This document shows, piece by piece, positions 1 through 5,579 of a DNA stretch of 6,429 nucleotides; the first letter of the stretch is position 1, and every line of letters begins with the position of its first letter. The notes under the pieces were generated by a model. It saw only the letters and a program-made list of their open reading frames with translations. It searched no databases and was not told the origin of the DNA. The translations under genes and the position numbers were made by a program. Location of the stretch: the NCBI GenBank assembly GCA_029882675.1, contig JAOUKJ010000239.1:1-6429 (forward strand). Direction: 5' to 3'. The stretch is from Cyclobacteriaceae bacterium (lineage in GTDB: Bacteria > Bacteroidota > Bacteroidia > Cytophagales > Cyclobacteriaceae).

Positions 1-523
1 CCAGTCCAAAACCGGTCTCAACAACTTCAGGAGTCTTGTTGGCTGTAATGGCCACGTCTACCAGTTTGTTTTTCAGTTCTTTGATGTATTTGTCAAGGGC
101 TTTGTTGTCTTTGCCTTCACCATACACGCGTGTAGAAGGTCCTCCGTGGTTGTGGGCAGCAATTAACATGATGTTGTTGGCAGGGATACCTGTTTTGTCG
201 GTGATCCGGCCTGTTATTTCATCGGCAAAATCATGGCCAAACCCGATGAGGTCGGCCTGGATGAGGCAGGCCTTTTGTGTGCCGTCATCAAAGACGATGG
301 CCCGGGCGAAAATCTGGTCATGCACTTCACCAGTGGCTCCTTCCCGACCGGCATAGCCGCTCATGGGAACGGCCTCAGCTGGGGTAATGTCAACCGCTGC
401 GGCCCCGGCTTTTAATGTGACCAGGCCGGTTTGCTGTGCTGTTGCTTTTACTGAAGCGATGATAAACAGGCATAAGGAAAGCCATTTTATCGTACGATGG
501 AGGACAGGTAGTTGAGTGTTCAT
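1..523 (-). CDS. Neutral/alkaline ceramidase-like secreted hydrolase, N-terminal part
   Basis: The reading frame begins at an ATG (521-523) and runs off the left edge, giving 174 residues with no stop. Residues 1-29 look like a Sec signal peptide: basic H9/R10/K13, a hydrophobic core WLSLCLFIIASV, then A-x-A-Q. The mature part opens with LKAGAAAVDITPAEAVPMSG (38-56), then YAGRE, VHDQIFARAIVFDDG and IQADLIGFG. At residues 124-129 it has HNHGGP, the counterpart of the HxHSGPG metal-binding segment of neutral ceramidases. Family knowledge: these zinc enzymes hydrolyse ceramide to sphingosine and fatty acid outside the cytoplasm, and Bacteroidota make sphingolipids. Many bacterial members have no tested substrate, so ceramide is only the likely one. 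The catalytic serine region lies beyond the edge and cannot be checked. It is transcribed away from the decayed region on its right. I saw no clear promoter or ribosome binding site. Confidence 0.85.
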   Translation of the reverse strand, partial: MNTQLPVLHRTIKWLSLCLFIIASVKATAQQTGLVTLKAGAAAVDITPAEAVPMSGYAGREGATGEVHDQIFARAIVFDDGTQKACLIQADLIGFGHDFADEITGRITDKTGIPANNIMLIAAHNHGGPSTRVYGEGKDNKALDKYIKELKNKLVDVAITANKTPEVVETGFGL

Positions 524-831
524 GTTGTTTTTTGGCTTGAATATAAGAAATAAATGTATTTCTGTAGTAAGTATAAAATAGATTACCTGAAATACGCTTA
601 CGGATTTTTAGGCATTAATAATCAATCCATACCCAAACTAACCTTAAAAATTATTGGCGCTGATTGTACTGTCATTACAATTTTTCATTCCTTTGTTCTG
701 CCTGATATTTATTTAAATACCGGATGAAAAAAGAACGCAAAATGCCGATAATTATCAAAACTTTCTCTTTTTTAAACACCCCTTTTTTCCAATCTAAATA
801 TCCTTTACACTTTTGCTGCTCCTGGAACTGT

Positions 832-1146
832 TTAGCCTGATCTTTGTTCTTCCGACATCAGTGGCCAGATCAAACAGCAAACAATATGAACTGCTTTCCT
901 TATTACTTTTGCTTTCATATTTTGTTGTCGGTTTTTTTGATCTTTGGGCAATCCTCCATAGAGGCACCTATAATCCGTCATTTGAAACCATTTTATGTTT
1001 TTCTGAATGTCATCTACAGCAATTTGATCTATTGGTTTCTTTTTTAATTCTGTTTGAATGTAGTAAACAACAAAAATTGATTCCGGAAGATCTTCAACGA
1101 TGATTATATCTACTCTATTCATTCCTAAAGCTTGAACCACAGCCAC
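832..1146 (-). CDS. Doubtful hypothetical ORF (about 104 codons)
   Basis: This is an open frame from a GTG at 1144-1146 to a TAA at 832-834. An internal ATG at residue 9 (MNRVDIIIVEDLPES) is another possible start. The middle part is charged and purine-rich on the minus strand (ELKKKPIDQIAVDDIQKNIK), which resembles real coding sequence. The last 30 residues (KAVHIVCCLIWPLM...) look less natural. I recognise no family, signal peptide or motif. A plus-strand frame of similar length covers the same bases, so openness alone proves little. It could be a small hypothetical gene, the rest of a decayed gene, or chance. Confidence 0.22.
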   Translation of the reverse strand: MAVVQALGMNRVDIIIVEDLPESIFVVYYIQTELKKKPIDQIAVDDIQKNIKWFQMTDYRCLYGGLPKDQKNRQQNMKAKVIRKAVHIVCCLIWPLMSEEQRSG

Positions 1147-1253
1147 AAAACGGGCTGGCTTACTTTAACTTTATGATGATGGCCGTAGTCAACGATTATT
1201 ATGGTGGGAGAATCATTGTATGCATGGAAAAGGCGGCTGGTCTGGGCTTGTGA
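1104..1253 (+). pseudogene. Possible gene remnant, first piece
   Basis: The frame is open from after a TGA at 1101-1103 to a TGA at 1251-1253, with no proper start codon at its head. It reads NGLAYFNFMMMAVVNDYYGG and then RIIVCMEKAAGLGL, which looks protein-like. The small ORF at 1311-1457 lies in the same reading phase, and three stop codons plus the palindrome separate the two. They may be halves of one broken gene. I do not recognise the family, so this remains speculative. Confidence 0.25.
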
Positions 1254-1267
1254 ATAAAATGAAAAAT

Positions 1268-1312
1268 ATATCCCTGCATATTTAAAATATTATTTTAAAT
1301 ATGCAGGGATAT
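1268..1312. repeat. Perfect 45-bp palindrome (22-bp arms, 1-nt centre)
   Basis: Positions 1268-1289 are the exact reverse complement of 1291-1312, with one unpaired base at 1290. Pairing stops at 1267/1313. Each arm joins a GC-containing end (ATATCCCTGCATAT) to an A/T-only core. There is no T tract after either arm, so it is not a standard terminator. It could be an insertion scar, a miniature inverted-repeat element, or an extrudable hairpin. The ATG of the following small ORF begins at its last two bases. Confidence 0.9.
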
Positions 1313-1457
1313 GATACAGCGATCAGCAGACCGGCAATATTTCAACTTGCTTGAAGATTTTCCAGTTATTACCCTTGGTGCAGATACCTACATGATGGCT
1401 GAAAATATAGAAGTACACAGCCTCAAAGTGTTTCTGGAAGGCCTTTCAAAGAATTAA
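1311..1457 (+). pseudogene. Small ORF, possible 3' end of a broken gene
   Basis: ATG at 1311 to TAA at 1455-1457 gives 48 residues: MIQRSADRQYFNLLEDFPVI, then TLGADTYMMAENIEVHS and LKVFLEGLSKN. It starts on the edge of the 45-bp palindrome and shares reading phase with the open stretch ending at 1253. It is followed at 1519-1548 by a terminator on the same strand. This is the arrangement expected for the last piece of a gene whose middle was disrupted. It has no transmembrane segment or recognised motif. It could also be an intact micro-protein gene, but I see no ribosome binding site. Confidence 0.3.
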
Positions 1458-1510
1458 TTATGATGAAACCTGCATTTGGCAATTAATATTTCACTTTCTG
1501 TCTGATACCG
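1454..1510 (-). pseudogene. YoeB-type toxin relict: C-terminal tail only
   Basis: Read on the minus strand this encodes RYQTESEILIAKCRFHHN and a TAA stop. It matches the end of the intact toxin at 4164-4421 (YQYREDEVLIAKCRFHYD) over the last strand, including the catalytic histidine position, with one residue gapped. Upstream of the arginine at 1508-1510 the frame shows no YoeB similarity, and the terminator at 1519-1548 follows, so the body of the toxin and its antitoxin are missing. Third-position and synonymous differences from the intact copy indicate an older, different paralogue rather than a recent partial duplication. The stop codon overlaps the plus-strand TAA at 1455-1457. Confidence 0.6.
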
Positions 1511-1518
1511 AACACCTG

Positions 1519-1548
1519 CCGTCTGGTACAGGACGGTTTTTTGTTTTT
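1519..1548 (+). terminator. Rho-independent terminator
   Basis: CCGTCT at 1519-1524 pairs with GGACGG at 1531-1536 (six pairs including one G-T) around a six-base loop. TTTTTTGTTTTT follows immediately. The polarity is plus-strand, so it would end transcription arriving from the 1104-1457 region and insulate the downstream permease. Confidence 0.7.
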
Positions 1549-1573
1549 AAGACGGGGCCATGTTTTCCTGGAA

Positions 1574-1605
1574 ATTGCTACATTTATACAATATAAATAT
1601 TTTTA
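1574..1605 (+). promoter_or_regulatory. Possible Bacteroidota-type promoter for the permease
   Basis: ATTG at 1574-1577 and TATTTTTA at 1598-1605 resemble the TTTG and TAnnTTTG elements, with a 20-nt gap. The same gap is seen in the clearer promoter of the toxin-antitoxin operon. Transcription would begin near 1612, which fits an ATG start at 1628 and argues against the TTG at 1610. AT-rich sequence makes chance matches likely. Confidence 0.35.
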
Positions 1606-1627
1606 GAGATTGGCATTAGAATTGTTT

Positions 1628-3967
1628 ATGCCAGAGAAAAATAATATACCTATGCGTTACCTCCACCTAAACCTCATCCTACGCCGCATGTTTCGCCAAA
1701 AACTGCATTCCGCTATAATTTTGGGTAGCCTGACTGTCGGACTGGCCGTTGCAGCAATACTCTATGGTTTTATTGACAAAGAAAGTAAAACAGACCACTT
1801 TCATACGCAAAAGGACCACACCTACCGTTTGCTGAGTGACGACCCTTTTTCCAAAGATCCTTCCAAACACATTCCCTATATTACCAATGAGGCCGCCGGT
1901 TATTTACACAACTTCCCGGAGGTGGAAAAGGTTTGCCGAATGACCCAGCTTGATGGCAACGGAAATGTGCTGGAATACAAAGAAACCCACTTTGCGGGAA
2001 ATATGGTGGTGGCGGTGGACAGTACATTTTTTTCATTGTTTGATTTTCCCTTGTTAAATGGAAACATGAGTTGGGGCCCGGATGAAATGATTGTCACCAA
2101 GCCGCTGGCTATGAAACTTTTCGGGACTACTGATGTTTTGGGAAAGGAAATTTCACTGTATCAGGACACCTCACAGGTATTGTTTACCGTAGCGGGTGTT
2201 TTTAAAAAAAGAGAAAAAAATACCCACTTCAATTTTGATGCACTGGTTCCCTTCCAACACTTTGAAGGTACCATACACGGAGCGGTCACATACCTCAGTG
2301 TAAACGCAGCGTCAAATATTGCTGACTTTAAAGAAAAACTGACCAGACAGGCCGAAATGCCATCACTCATCGGTAAAGGCAAAAGCAAGTATTTTATCCA
2401 GCCACTTACAGAAGTTTATTTCGATGAAGCAAACAAAAGGCCTTTTACTTCTGTACGCAATGCCAGGATTCTCACTTTGGGCTGGGTGATTATTGCACTG
2501 GTATTGTCCATCGCCATTTTCAACTTTCTAAACCTGTACGTCACGTCATTAATGGACCGTGTCAGAGAGTTTGGCGTAAAGAAAGTCCTTGGGGCCACTG
2601 CAGTAACTATTGGAAAGAATGCCCTTGTAGAAGTGTCACTTTTTTTGTTTACTGCCCTGGCCCTGGCAGTGCTGGTTCTTTATTTTATTGTACCGGAGTT
2701 TAACCGGCTCTTTACAACCAACCTGAGCATGTCGTGGTTTGCCAATAAAAGTATAATTGCCGGCCTGGCTCTTTTATTTGTGTTTTTGCTCATACTTATT
2801 TCCGCGGTGCTTTCCCTGTACATGAACAAGGTGAGGCCGGTGGGATTGATTACCGATAAAAAGCGCTATAAGTTTCAGGTGAGCAATACCTTGTTTACCC
2901 TTCAGTTTGTGGTTTCCATGGGCCTGGTTTTTTGTGCTTTAATGGTGATCAGGCAGGTACGGTATATCGAGAACAAATCCCTGGGTTTCGACAGAGAAGT
3001 CGTTGAAATCAGGCTTCCCCGGGGAGATAATCCTGAAAAGCTGAAGGTATTAAAACAGGAACTTGCCAATCAGACAGGTTATAATATTGAAAAAATAAGT
3101 GTGGCCAATGGCAATCCGGTATCCGGTAATTGGATACTCAGGCATGAGCTCAGTGAAGATGAACATTATTCAGCCTGGTTTCTTTCGGGTGATGAAGATT
3201 TATTGACTGCACTGGGGCTAAGTGTTGAGTTGGGAAATTCGCCCTGGCCGTTGAATGATTCCAGCAAAATAGTGAATGAGCAGTTTGTCCGGTATTTTGA
3301 TTTGCTTTCTCCTCATGGTGAAGTAGTGCCGGGCACAAAAGGAGAGCAAATTGCCGGTATTGTTGCTGATTTTAATGTTTCATCCTTGAAGCAGGAAGTG
3401 CCATTATATATGATCGGCTATTCCGAAAAGGGTAACCGGCTGTTGGTCAATTACAGGGGCCGGAATTTTGTTGATTTACGTGAGGATCTCGGGGAGGTGT
3501 GGAGCAAAGTATTCCCCGATACACCTTTTCAGTATTCCCTGCTCGGTGATGAACTGAAAAAGAAACATCAGGAAGATTATTTTTTGGCAGATGTTACCAT
3601 AGCTTTTGCACTGGTCAGTATTATTGTAAGTTGTTTTGGCTTGTTTGCTCTGGCCCGGCACCATTGTAAACAAAAGGGGCAGGAGATGGCCATACGGAAA
3701 GTCATGGGTGCAAACGTAAGAAACGTCATTTTTCTTTTAGCTACCCATTTCGGCAAGTGGCTTTTGCTGTCATATTTCATCGCTGCCACCATAGGATATT
3801 ACTTCACCCAACAGTGGTTGGAGACCTTTGCCTACCGGGCAGAAATCACCTGGTGGGTATTTGCACTTACTGCGGTATTGAGTATGGCCATTGCCTTGAT
3901 TTCTGTGGGTGCTCAAACGTTGAGTACAGCGGTGTCCAATCCGGTTGACAGGTTGCGGAGTGAGTAA
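1628..3967 (+). CDS. MacB/FtsX-type ABC transporter permease, full length
   Basis: This is a 779-residue inner-membrane protein. TM1 is at about 28-49, followed by a MacB-type periplasmic domain (about 50-280). A first FtsX block follows with TM2 (283-308), the cytoplasmic coupling motif FGVKKVLGA (315-323), TM3 (330-356) and TM4 (376-398). A second half repeats the plan: TM5 (419-441), a periplasmic domain to about 650, TM6 (655-676), EMAIRKVMGA (686-695), TM7 (700-726), TM8 (741-764) and the tail NPVDRLRSE. Length and order are usual for Bacteroidota members. Family knowledge: such permeases pair with a LolD/MacB-like ATPase and often act as mechanotransmitters for export or envelope tasks. 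No ATPase gene is adjacent, so the substrate is unknown. I chose the ATG at 1628; a TTG at 1610 and an ATG at 1652 share the frame, and the 1652 start (MRYLHLNLILRR) gives the most family-like N-terminus. Confidence 0.93.
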   Translation: MPEKNNIPMRYLHLNLILRRMFRQKLHSAIILGSLTVGLAVAAILYGFIDKESKTDHFHTQKDHTYRLLSDDPFSKDPSKHIPYITNEAAGYLHNFPEVEKVCRMTQLDGNGNVLEYKETHFAGNMVVAVDSTFFSLFDFPLLNGNMSWGPDEMIVTKPLAMKLFGTTDVLGKEISLYQDTSQVLFTVAGVFKKREKNTHFNFDALVPFQHFEGTIHGAVTYLSVNAASNIADFKEKLTRQAEMPSLIGKGKSKYFIQPLTEVYFDEANKRPFTSVRNARILTLGWVIIALVLSIAIFNFLNLYVTSLMDRVREFGVKKVLGATAVTIGKNALVEVSLFLFTALALAVLVLYFIVPEFNRLFTTNLSMSWFANKSIIAGLALLFVFLLILISAVLSLYMNKVRPVGLITDKKRYKFQVSNTLFTLQFVVSMGLVFCALMVIRQVRYIENKSLGFDREVVEIRLPRGDNPEKLKVLKQELANQTGYNIEKISVANGNPVSGNWILRHELSEDEHYSAWFLSGDEDLLTALGLSVELGNSPWPLNDSSKIVNEQFVRYFDLLSPHGEVVPGTKGEQIAGIVADFNVSSLKQEVPLYMIGYSEKGNRLLVNYRGRNFVDLREDLGEVWSKVFPDTPFQYSLLGDELKKKHQEDYFLADVTIAFALVSIIVSCFGLFALARHHCKQKGQEMAIRKVMGANVRNVIFLLATHFGKWLLLSYFIAATIGYYFTQQWLETFAYRAEITWWVFALTAVLSMAIALISVGAQTLSTAVSNPVDRLRSE

Positions 3968-3999
3968 GGGGTCACATCGTCCTTTATACAAAAACACTC

Positions 4000-4095
4000 A
4001 AAGTAGCGTAATATTAGTGCTATTGAGAATGAAAGTGGCGTAATATCAGGGTTAATAAGTACAAAAATGGCGTAAAATCAGGAATTGCTAACCCA
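4000..4095 (+). repeat. Three degenerate 32-bp tandem repeats
   Basis: An 18-base motif, approximately AAARTRGCGTAATATCAG, occurs at 4000-4017, 4032-4049 and 4064-4081. The copies are exactly 32 bases apart and the 14-base spacers are dissimilar. No fourth copy is visible on either side. Constant spacing near three helical turns suggests an array of protein-binding sites. Repeated subterminal sites of this kind occur at the ends of IS21-family insertion sequences, so this may be the leftover end of such an element; that is inference from general knowledge and no transposase is present. Confidence 0.75.
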
Positions 4096-4118
4096 CTCAA
4101 CCTTCGTACTTTTGACGA

Positions 4119-4152
4119 AACCCAACTTGCAGCTTTTGCTGCAAGTTGGGTT
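4119..4152 (-). terminator. Perfect 15-bp hairpin downstream of the toxin gene
   Basis: Positions 4119-4133 (AACCCAACTTGCAGC) are the exact reverse complement of 4138-4152 around a TTTT loop. On the minus strand it lies 11 bases past the toxin stop codon and is followed by TCGTCAAAAG, a poor T tract. It may work as a terminator or as a stabilising 3' hairpin for the toxin-antitoxin mRNA. It is also the only strong hairpin downstream of the permease on the plus strand. A 5-bp pairing, TTCGT with ACGAA, sits just beside it at about 4103-4119. Confidence 0.6.
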
Positions 4153-4163
4153 AATATGATGAT

Positions 4164-4421
4164 TCAATCGTAATGAAACCGGCATTTCGCAATAAGAACC
4201 TCATCTTCACGGTATTGATAGATCAACCGGTGTTCACCATTTATTCTTCTTGACCAAAAGCCTTTGTATTTGTATTTCAATGGATCGGGTTTTCCAATTC
4301 CTTTAAAGGGTGTCCGGGAGATGTCTTTCAGTAAATCATTTATTCTTTTTAATATTTTTTTGTCGGTTTTTTGCCAATAGAGATAATCATCCCAGGACTC
4401 ATCTACAAAGATATATTTCAT
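4164..4421 (-). CDS. yoeB: YoeB-family mRNA interferase toxin
   Basis: The protein has 85 residues and aligns without gaps to E. coli YoeB (84 residues), including ESWDDYLYWQ (8-17), SRTPF (35-39), GKPDPLK (43-49), GFWSRRI (54-60), EHRLIY (63-68) and the end CRFHYD. Family knowledge: YoeB binds the ribosomal A site and cleaves mRNA, and its partner antitoxin blocks it. Of the E. coli catalytic residues Glu46, Arg65 and His83, Arg65 and His83 are present, but position 46 is aspartate. The carboxylate is kept, shortened by one carbon, so activity may be normal or weakened. The start codon overlaps the antitoxin stop by four bases (ATGA), the usual arrangement for translational coupling. A strong hairpin follows the stop. 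The assignment is firm; whether it is active is not shown. Confidence 0.96.
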   Translation of the reverse strand: MKYIFVDESWDDYLYWQKTDKKILKRINDLLKDISRTPFKGIGKPDPLKYKYKGFWSRRINGEHRLIYQYREDEVLIAKCRFHYD

Positions 4422-4672
4422 TGATCCAACAAGTCCTTTTTAAATGAGTTGCCTTTTCGTAGTTTATCTATCGCAGCATCCAGTCTTTGCTCATTGGTTT
4501 TTGTAGATAGCTCGTGTTGGGTGGCACAAAGGGAATTATACTCATCTAAAGAAATAATAACTACACCATTGTCTTTGCCACGGTTGATGATCAGGGTCTC
4601 AAAATCGCTGGTTACCTTGTCGAAGTATTTTTTAATGTCTTTACGGAAATCAGAAATCGTTGTTGTAATCAT
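4418..4672 (-). CDS. yefM: YefM-family antitoxin (Phd/YefM type)
   Basis: The protein has 84 residues. The N-terminal half is the Phd/YefM DNA-binding and dimerisation domain (TTISDFRKDIKKYFDKV; ETLIINRGKDNGVVIISLDE), with the hallmark SLDEYNSL at 51-58. The charged tail (KTNEQRLDAAIDKLRKG, then FKKDLLDQ) is where family members wrap and neutralise the toxin. Arg10 and Arg31 line up with arginines at the same positions of E. coli YefM. It is the first gene of a two-gene operon and should repress its own promoter, most strongly with toxin bound. I chose the ATG at 4672. The upstream ATG at 4702 would add MYIYMYKFFI but lies inside the operator and -7 element, so it would fall before the expected transcription start. 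Confidence 0.95.
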   Translation of the reverse strand: MITTTISDFRKDIKKYFDKVTSDFETLIINRGKDNGVVIISLDEYNSLCATQHELSTKTNEQRLDAAIDKLRKGNSFKKDLLDQ

Positions 4673-4683
4673 GATGAAAAATT

Positions 4684-4701
4684 TGTACATGTATATGTAC
4701 A
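4684..4701 (-). promoter_or_regulatory. YefM-YoeB autorepression operator: two TGTACA sites
   Basis: TGTACA occurs at 4684-4689 and 4696-4701, with centres exactly 12 bp apart. Both sit within a larger inverted repeat whose 12-bp arms (4679-4690 and 4695-4706) match perfectly around a 4-base centre. E. coli yefM uses paired palindromes with the same TGTACA core and the same 12-bp centre spacing. The sites lie 12-29 bp before the antitoxin start codon, and the distal one overlaps the -7 element, so occupancy should block RNA polymerase. Confidence 0.88.
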
Positions 4702-4731
4702 AATTTAGTGACTTTTATGATGCAGTACAAA
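4700..4731 (-). promoter_or_regulatory. Bacteroidota-type promoter of the yefM-yoeB operon
   Basis: On the minus strand TTTG (4731-4728) is followed after 20 bases by TAAATTTG (4707-4700), matching both TTTG and TAnnTTTG exactly. Transcription should begin around 4693-4696, within the operator, leaving a leader of roughly 20-25 bases before the antitoxin ATG. No Shine-Dalgarno sequence is visible in that leader, as is common in this phylum. Confidence 0.75.
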
Positions 4732-4762
4732 GCTATCATCATAAAGATTAAAAAGAAGTCGT

Positions 4763-4861
4763 ATGAGCATGAGCTACCAAATGCTTGTATTGCATCCGTG
4801 GAGTAGGAAAGTAAAAAAAAGATTGGTTAAATCACCAAAAGTACATTTTATGGATGTTTGA
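4763..4861 (+). pseudogene. Remnant of a DUF4143-type AAA ATPase
   Basis: The open stretch from ATG 4763 to TGA 4859-4861 encodes 32 residues. Residues 8-32 include LVLHPWSRKVKKRLVKSPKV and HFMDV. This closely resembles the conserved stretch of bacterial AAA ATPases with a DUF4143 domain, typically (L/P)PW..N..KRLVKSPK.YF.DTGL. A complete gene would have several hundred residues, including Walker motifs, upstream, and the DTGL continuation. Here the frame stops right after the MDV that replaces YFxDTG. Only this fragment survives, so it is a relict. Upstream sequence is now occupied by the toxin-antitoxin promoter, suggesting that module came in at, or displaced, this gene. Confidence 0.65.
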
Positions 4862-4950
4862 TGCTGGAGACCATTAAAGGCATGCAAGTCAAAGCCATAA
4901 AAACAGAAGTAGATTATAACGGAGCCCTAAAAAGGCTGGAGAAGTATTAA
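4861..4950 (+). pseudogene. Remnant of a HigA-type antitoxin, N-terminus only
   Basis: ATG 4861 to TAA 4948-4950 gives 29 residues; an internal ATG begins MQVKAIKTEVDYNGALKRLE. That segment matches the usual beginning of HigA-type antitoxins (M.IKPIKTE.DY..AL.R.E), which continue into a helix-turn-helix domain. Here a stop codon follows KRLEKY, so the whole DNA-binding part is missing. I found no HigB toxin beside it. Its last four bases overlap the 3' end of the secreted-protein gene on the other strand. It could be translated as a short peptide, but it cannot be a functional antitoxin. Confidence 0.6.
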
Positions 4951-5474
4951 TTCGATTTTCCGGCCTCTCTTTTACTTCCTGTTAATTGTTCAACAATATT
5001 GATTTTCACCGTTTTATTTAGCAAGACAAGAGGGATATCCCTGAGATCAATGGAATAAAAGTAGAATTCTGTTTCGTCGGGATTGAACAATTGATCAACG
5101 AACAAGACCATCTTCGTAGCCAGGGTATTATTGAATTGATCGTAGAAAACCAGTTTGCAAATGGTACGATTATCCTGATAGAAACGCTCAAGGTATCCGG
5201 GCCACAAATTTTCAGAATTAATTTTTTTACCAACTGTGAATTCAAGGTGATATTCCTCATACCCATAGCCCACTCCTCCGCCCTCATAATATCTGTAGGC
5301 ATCATGGCTTGCCCTTTTGATCAGTATTTGCTCACTGACCTGCAGGTTGGTGGTGTCTGAATAGATTTGAAAATTGGTTTTTACGGCGCCCAGATGATCG
5401 GATAAATTCTGGGCCGGAATATGGTGGAATGATAGTAAACTGATTACAGTCAAAACAAAAAGAATCGTCTTCAT
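4947..5474 (-). CDS. Secreted protein of unknown function
   Basis: The protein has 175 residues and I do not recognise its family. Residues 1-21 are a clear signal peptide (MKTILFVLTVISLLSFHHIPA) with likely cleavage before Gln22; no lipobox cysteine is present. The mature part of about 154 residues alternates hydrophobic and polar residues, as in a beta-rich fold. It has a Tyr/Gly patch at 60-75 (YRYYEGGGVGYGYEEY) and a single cysteine at 106. There is no membrane anchor or sorting domain, so it is probably periplasmic or released. Its stop codon overlaps the HigA relict on the other strand by three or four bases, so its last few residues (KREAGKSN) may be a replaced C-terminus. It is transcribed divergently from the 5580 gene across about 105 bp. 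Confidence 0.8.
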   Translation of the reverse strand: MKTILFVLTVISLLSFHHIPAQNLSDHLGAVKTNFQIYSDTTNLQVSEQILIKRASHDAYRYYEGGGVGYGYEEYHLEFTVGKKINSENLWPGYLERFYQDNRTICKLVFYDQFNNTLATKMVLFVDQLFNPDETEFYFYSIDLRDIPLVLLNKTVKINIVEQLTGSKREAGKSN

Positions 5475-5543
5475 GATGGAGGTGTTTGGTGGATGTTTTA
5501 ATCACCACAAAAAACGGGCCGGGTAGAATAATCTGTTACGGTT

Positions 5544-5575
5544 TTTATCAGATTTGGAATGTTTTAGTAACTTTA
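5544..5575 (+). promoter_or_regulatory. Possible promoter of the overlapping gene pair
   Basis: TTTA (5544-5547) and TAACTTTA (5568-5575) resemble TTTG and TAnnTTTG, each with one mismatch and a 20-base gap. The expected transcription start falls at or next to the ATG at 5580, which would give a leaderless or nearly leaderless mRNA. Evidence is weak because the region is AT-rich. Confidence 0.35.
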
Positions 5576-5579
5576 CTCC

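Larger units (their letters stand above)
524..1609. other. AT-rich region without a convincing intact gene
   Basis: About 1.1 kb separates the ceramidase-like gene from the permease gene. It is visibly richer in A and T than its neighbours. Positions 524-831 show only short broken frames and homopolymer runs; nothing is supported there. Positions 832-1510 contain doubtful or broken coding pieces, listed separately, and a long perfect palindrome. Positions 1519-1548 form a plus-strand terminator, and 1574-1605 is a possible promoter for the permease. The mixture suggests a site of old insertions and gene loss. Confidence 0.6.

Noticed and set aside
233..415. Plus-strand frames inside the ceramidase-like gene
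   Set aside because: They are shadows of the minus-strand gene, which has a signal peptide and family motifs.
600..690. Minus-strand APIIFKVSLGMD, faintly like the N-terminus of an IS110-type transposase
   Set aside because: Only about a dozen residues before a stop codon, with no continuation in any frame; too short to support.
813..1103. Plus-strand 96-codon frame opposite the doubtful minus ORF
   Set aside because: It is dominated by Leu, Phe and Ser from T-rich sequence, which is the usual appearance of the strand opposite a purine-rich coding strand. No recognisable motif.
1610..1627. TTG start for the permease
   Set aside because: A rare start codon, probably at or before the predicted transcription start near 1612. 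ATG codons at 1628 and 1652 give more family-like N-termini.
4000..4095. CRISPR-like repeat array
   Set aside because: Repeat plus spacer is only 32 bp, the repeats are degenerate, spacers are 14 bp, and no cas gene is present.
4120..4151. ACCCAAC ... GTTGGGT resembling the R'' and R' ends of an integron attC site next to a toxin-antitoxin module
   Set aside because: The two boxes enclose only 32 bases and pair perfectly, while attC sites are longer (about 57 bases or more) and carry extrahelical bases. No integrase or second site is visible.
4673..4702. Longer antitoxin start at 4702
   Set aside because: The added codons lie in the operator and -7 element upstream of the expected transcription start, and family members begin close to the ATG at 4672.
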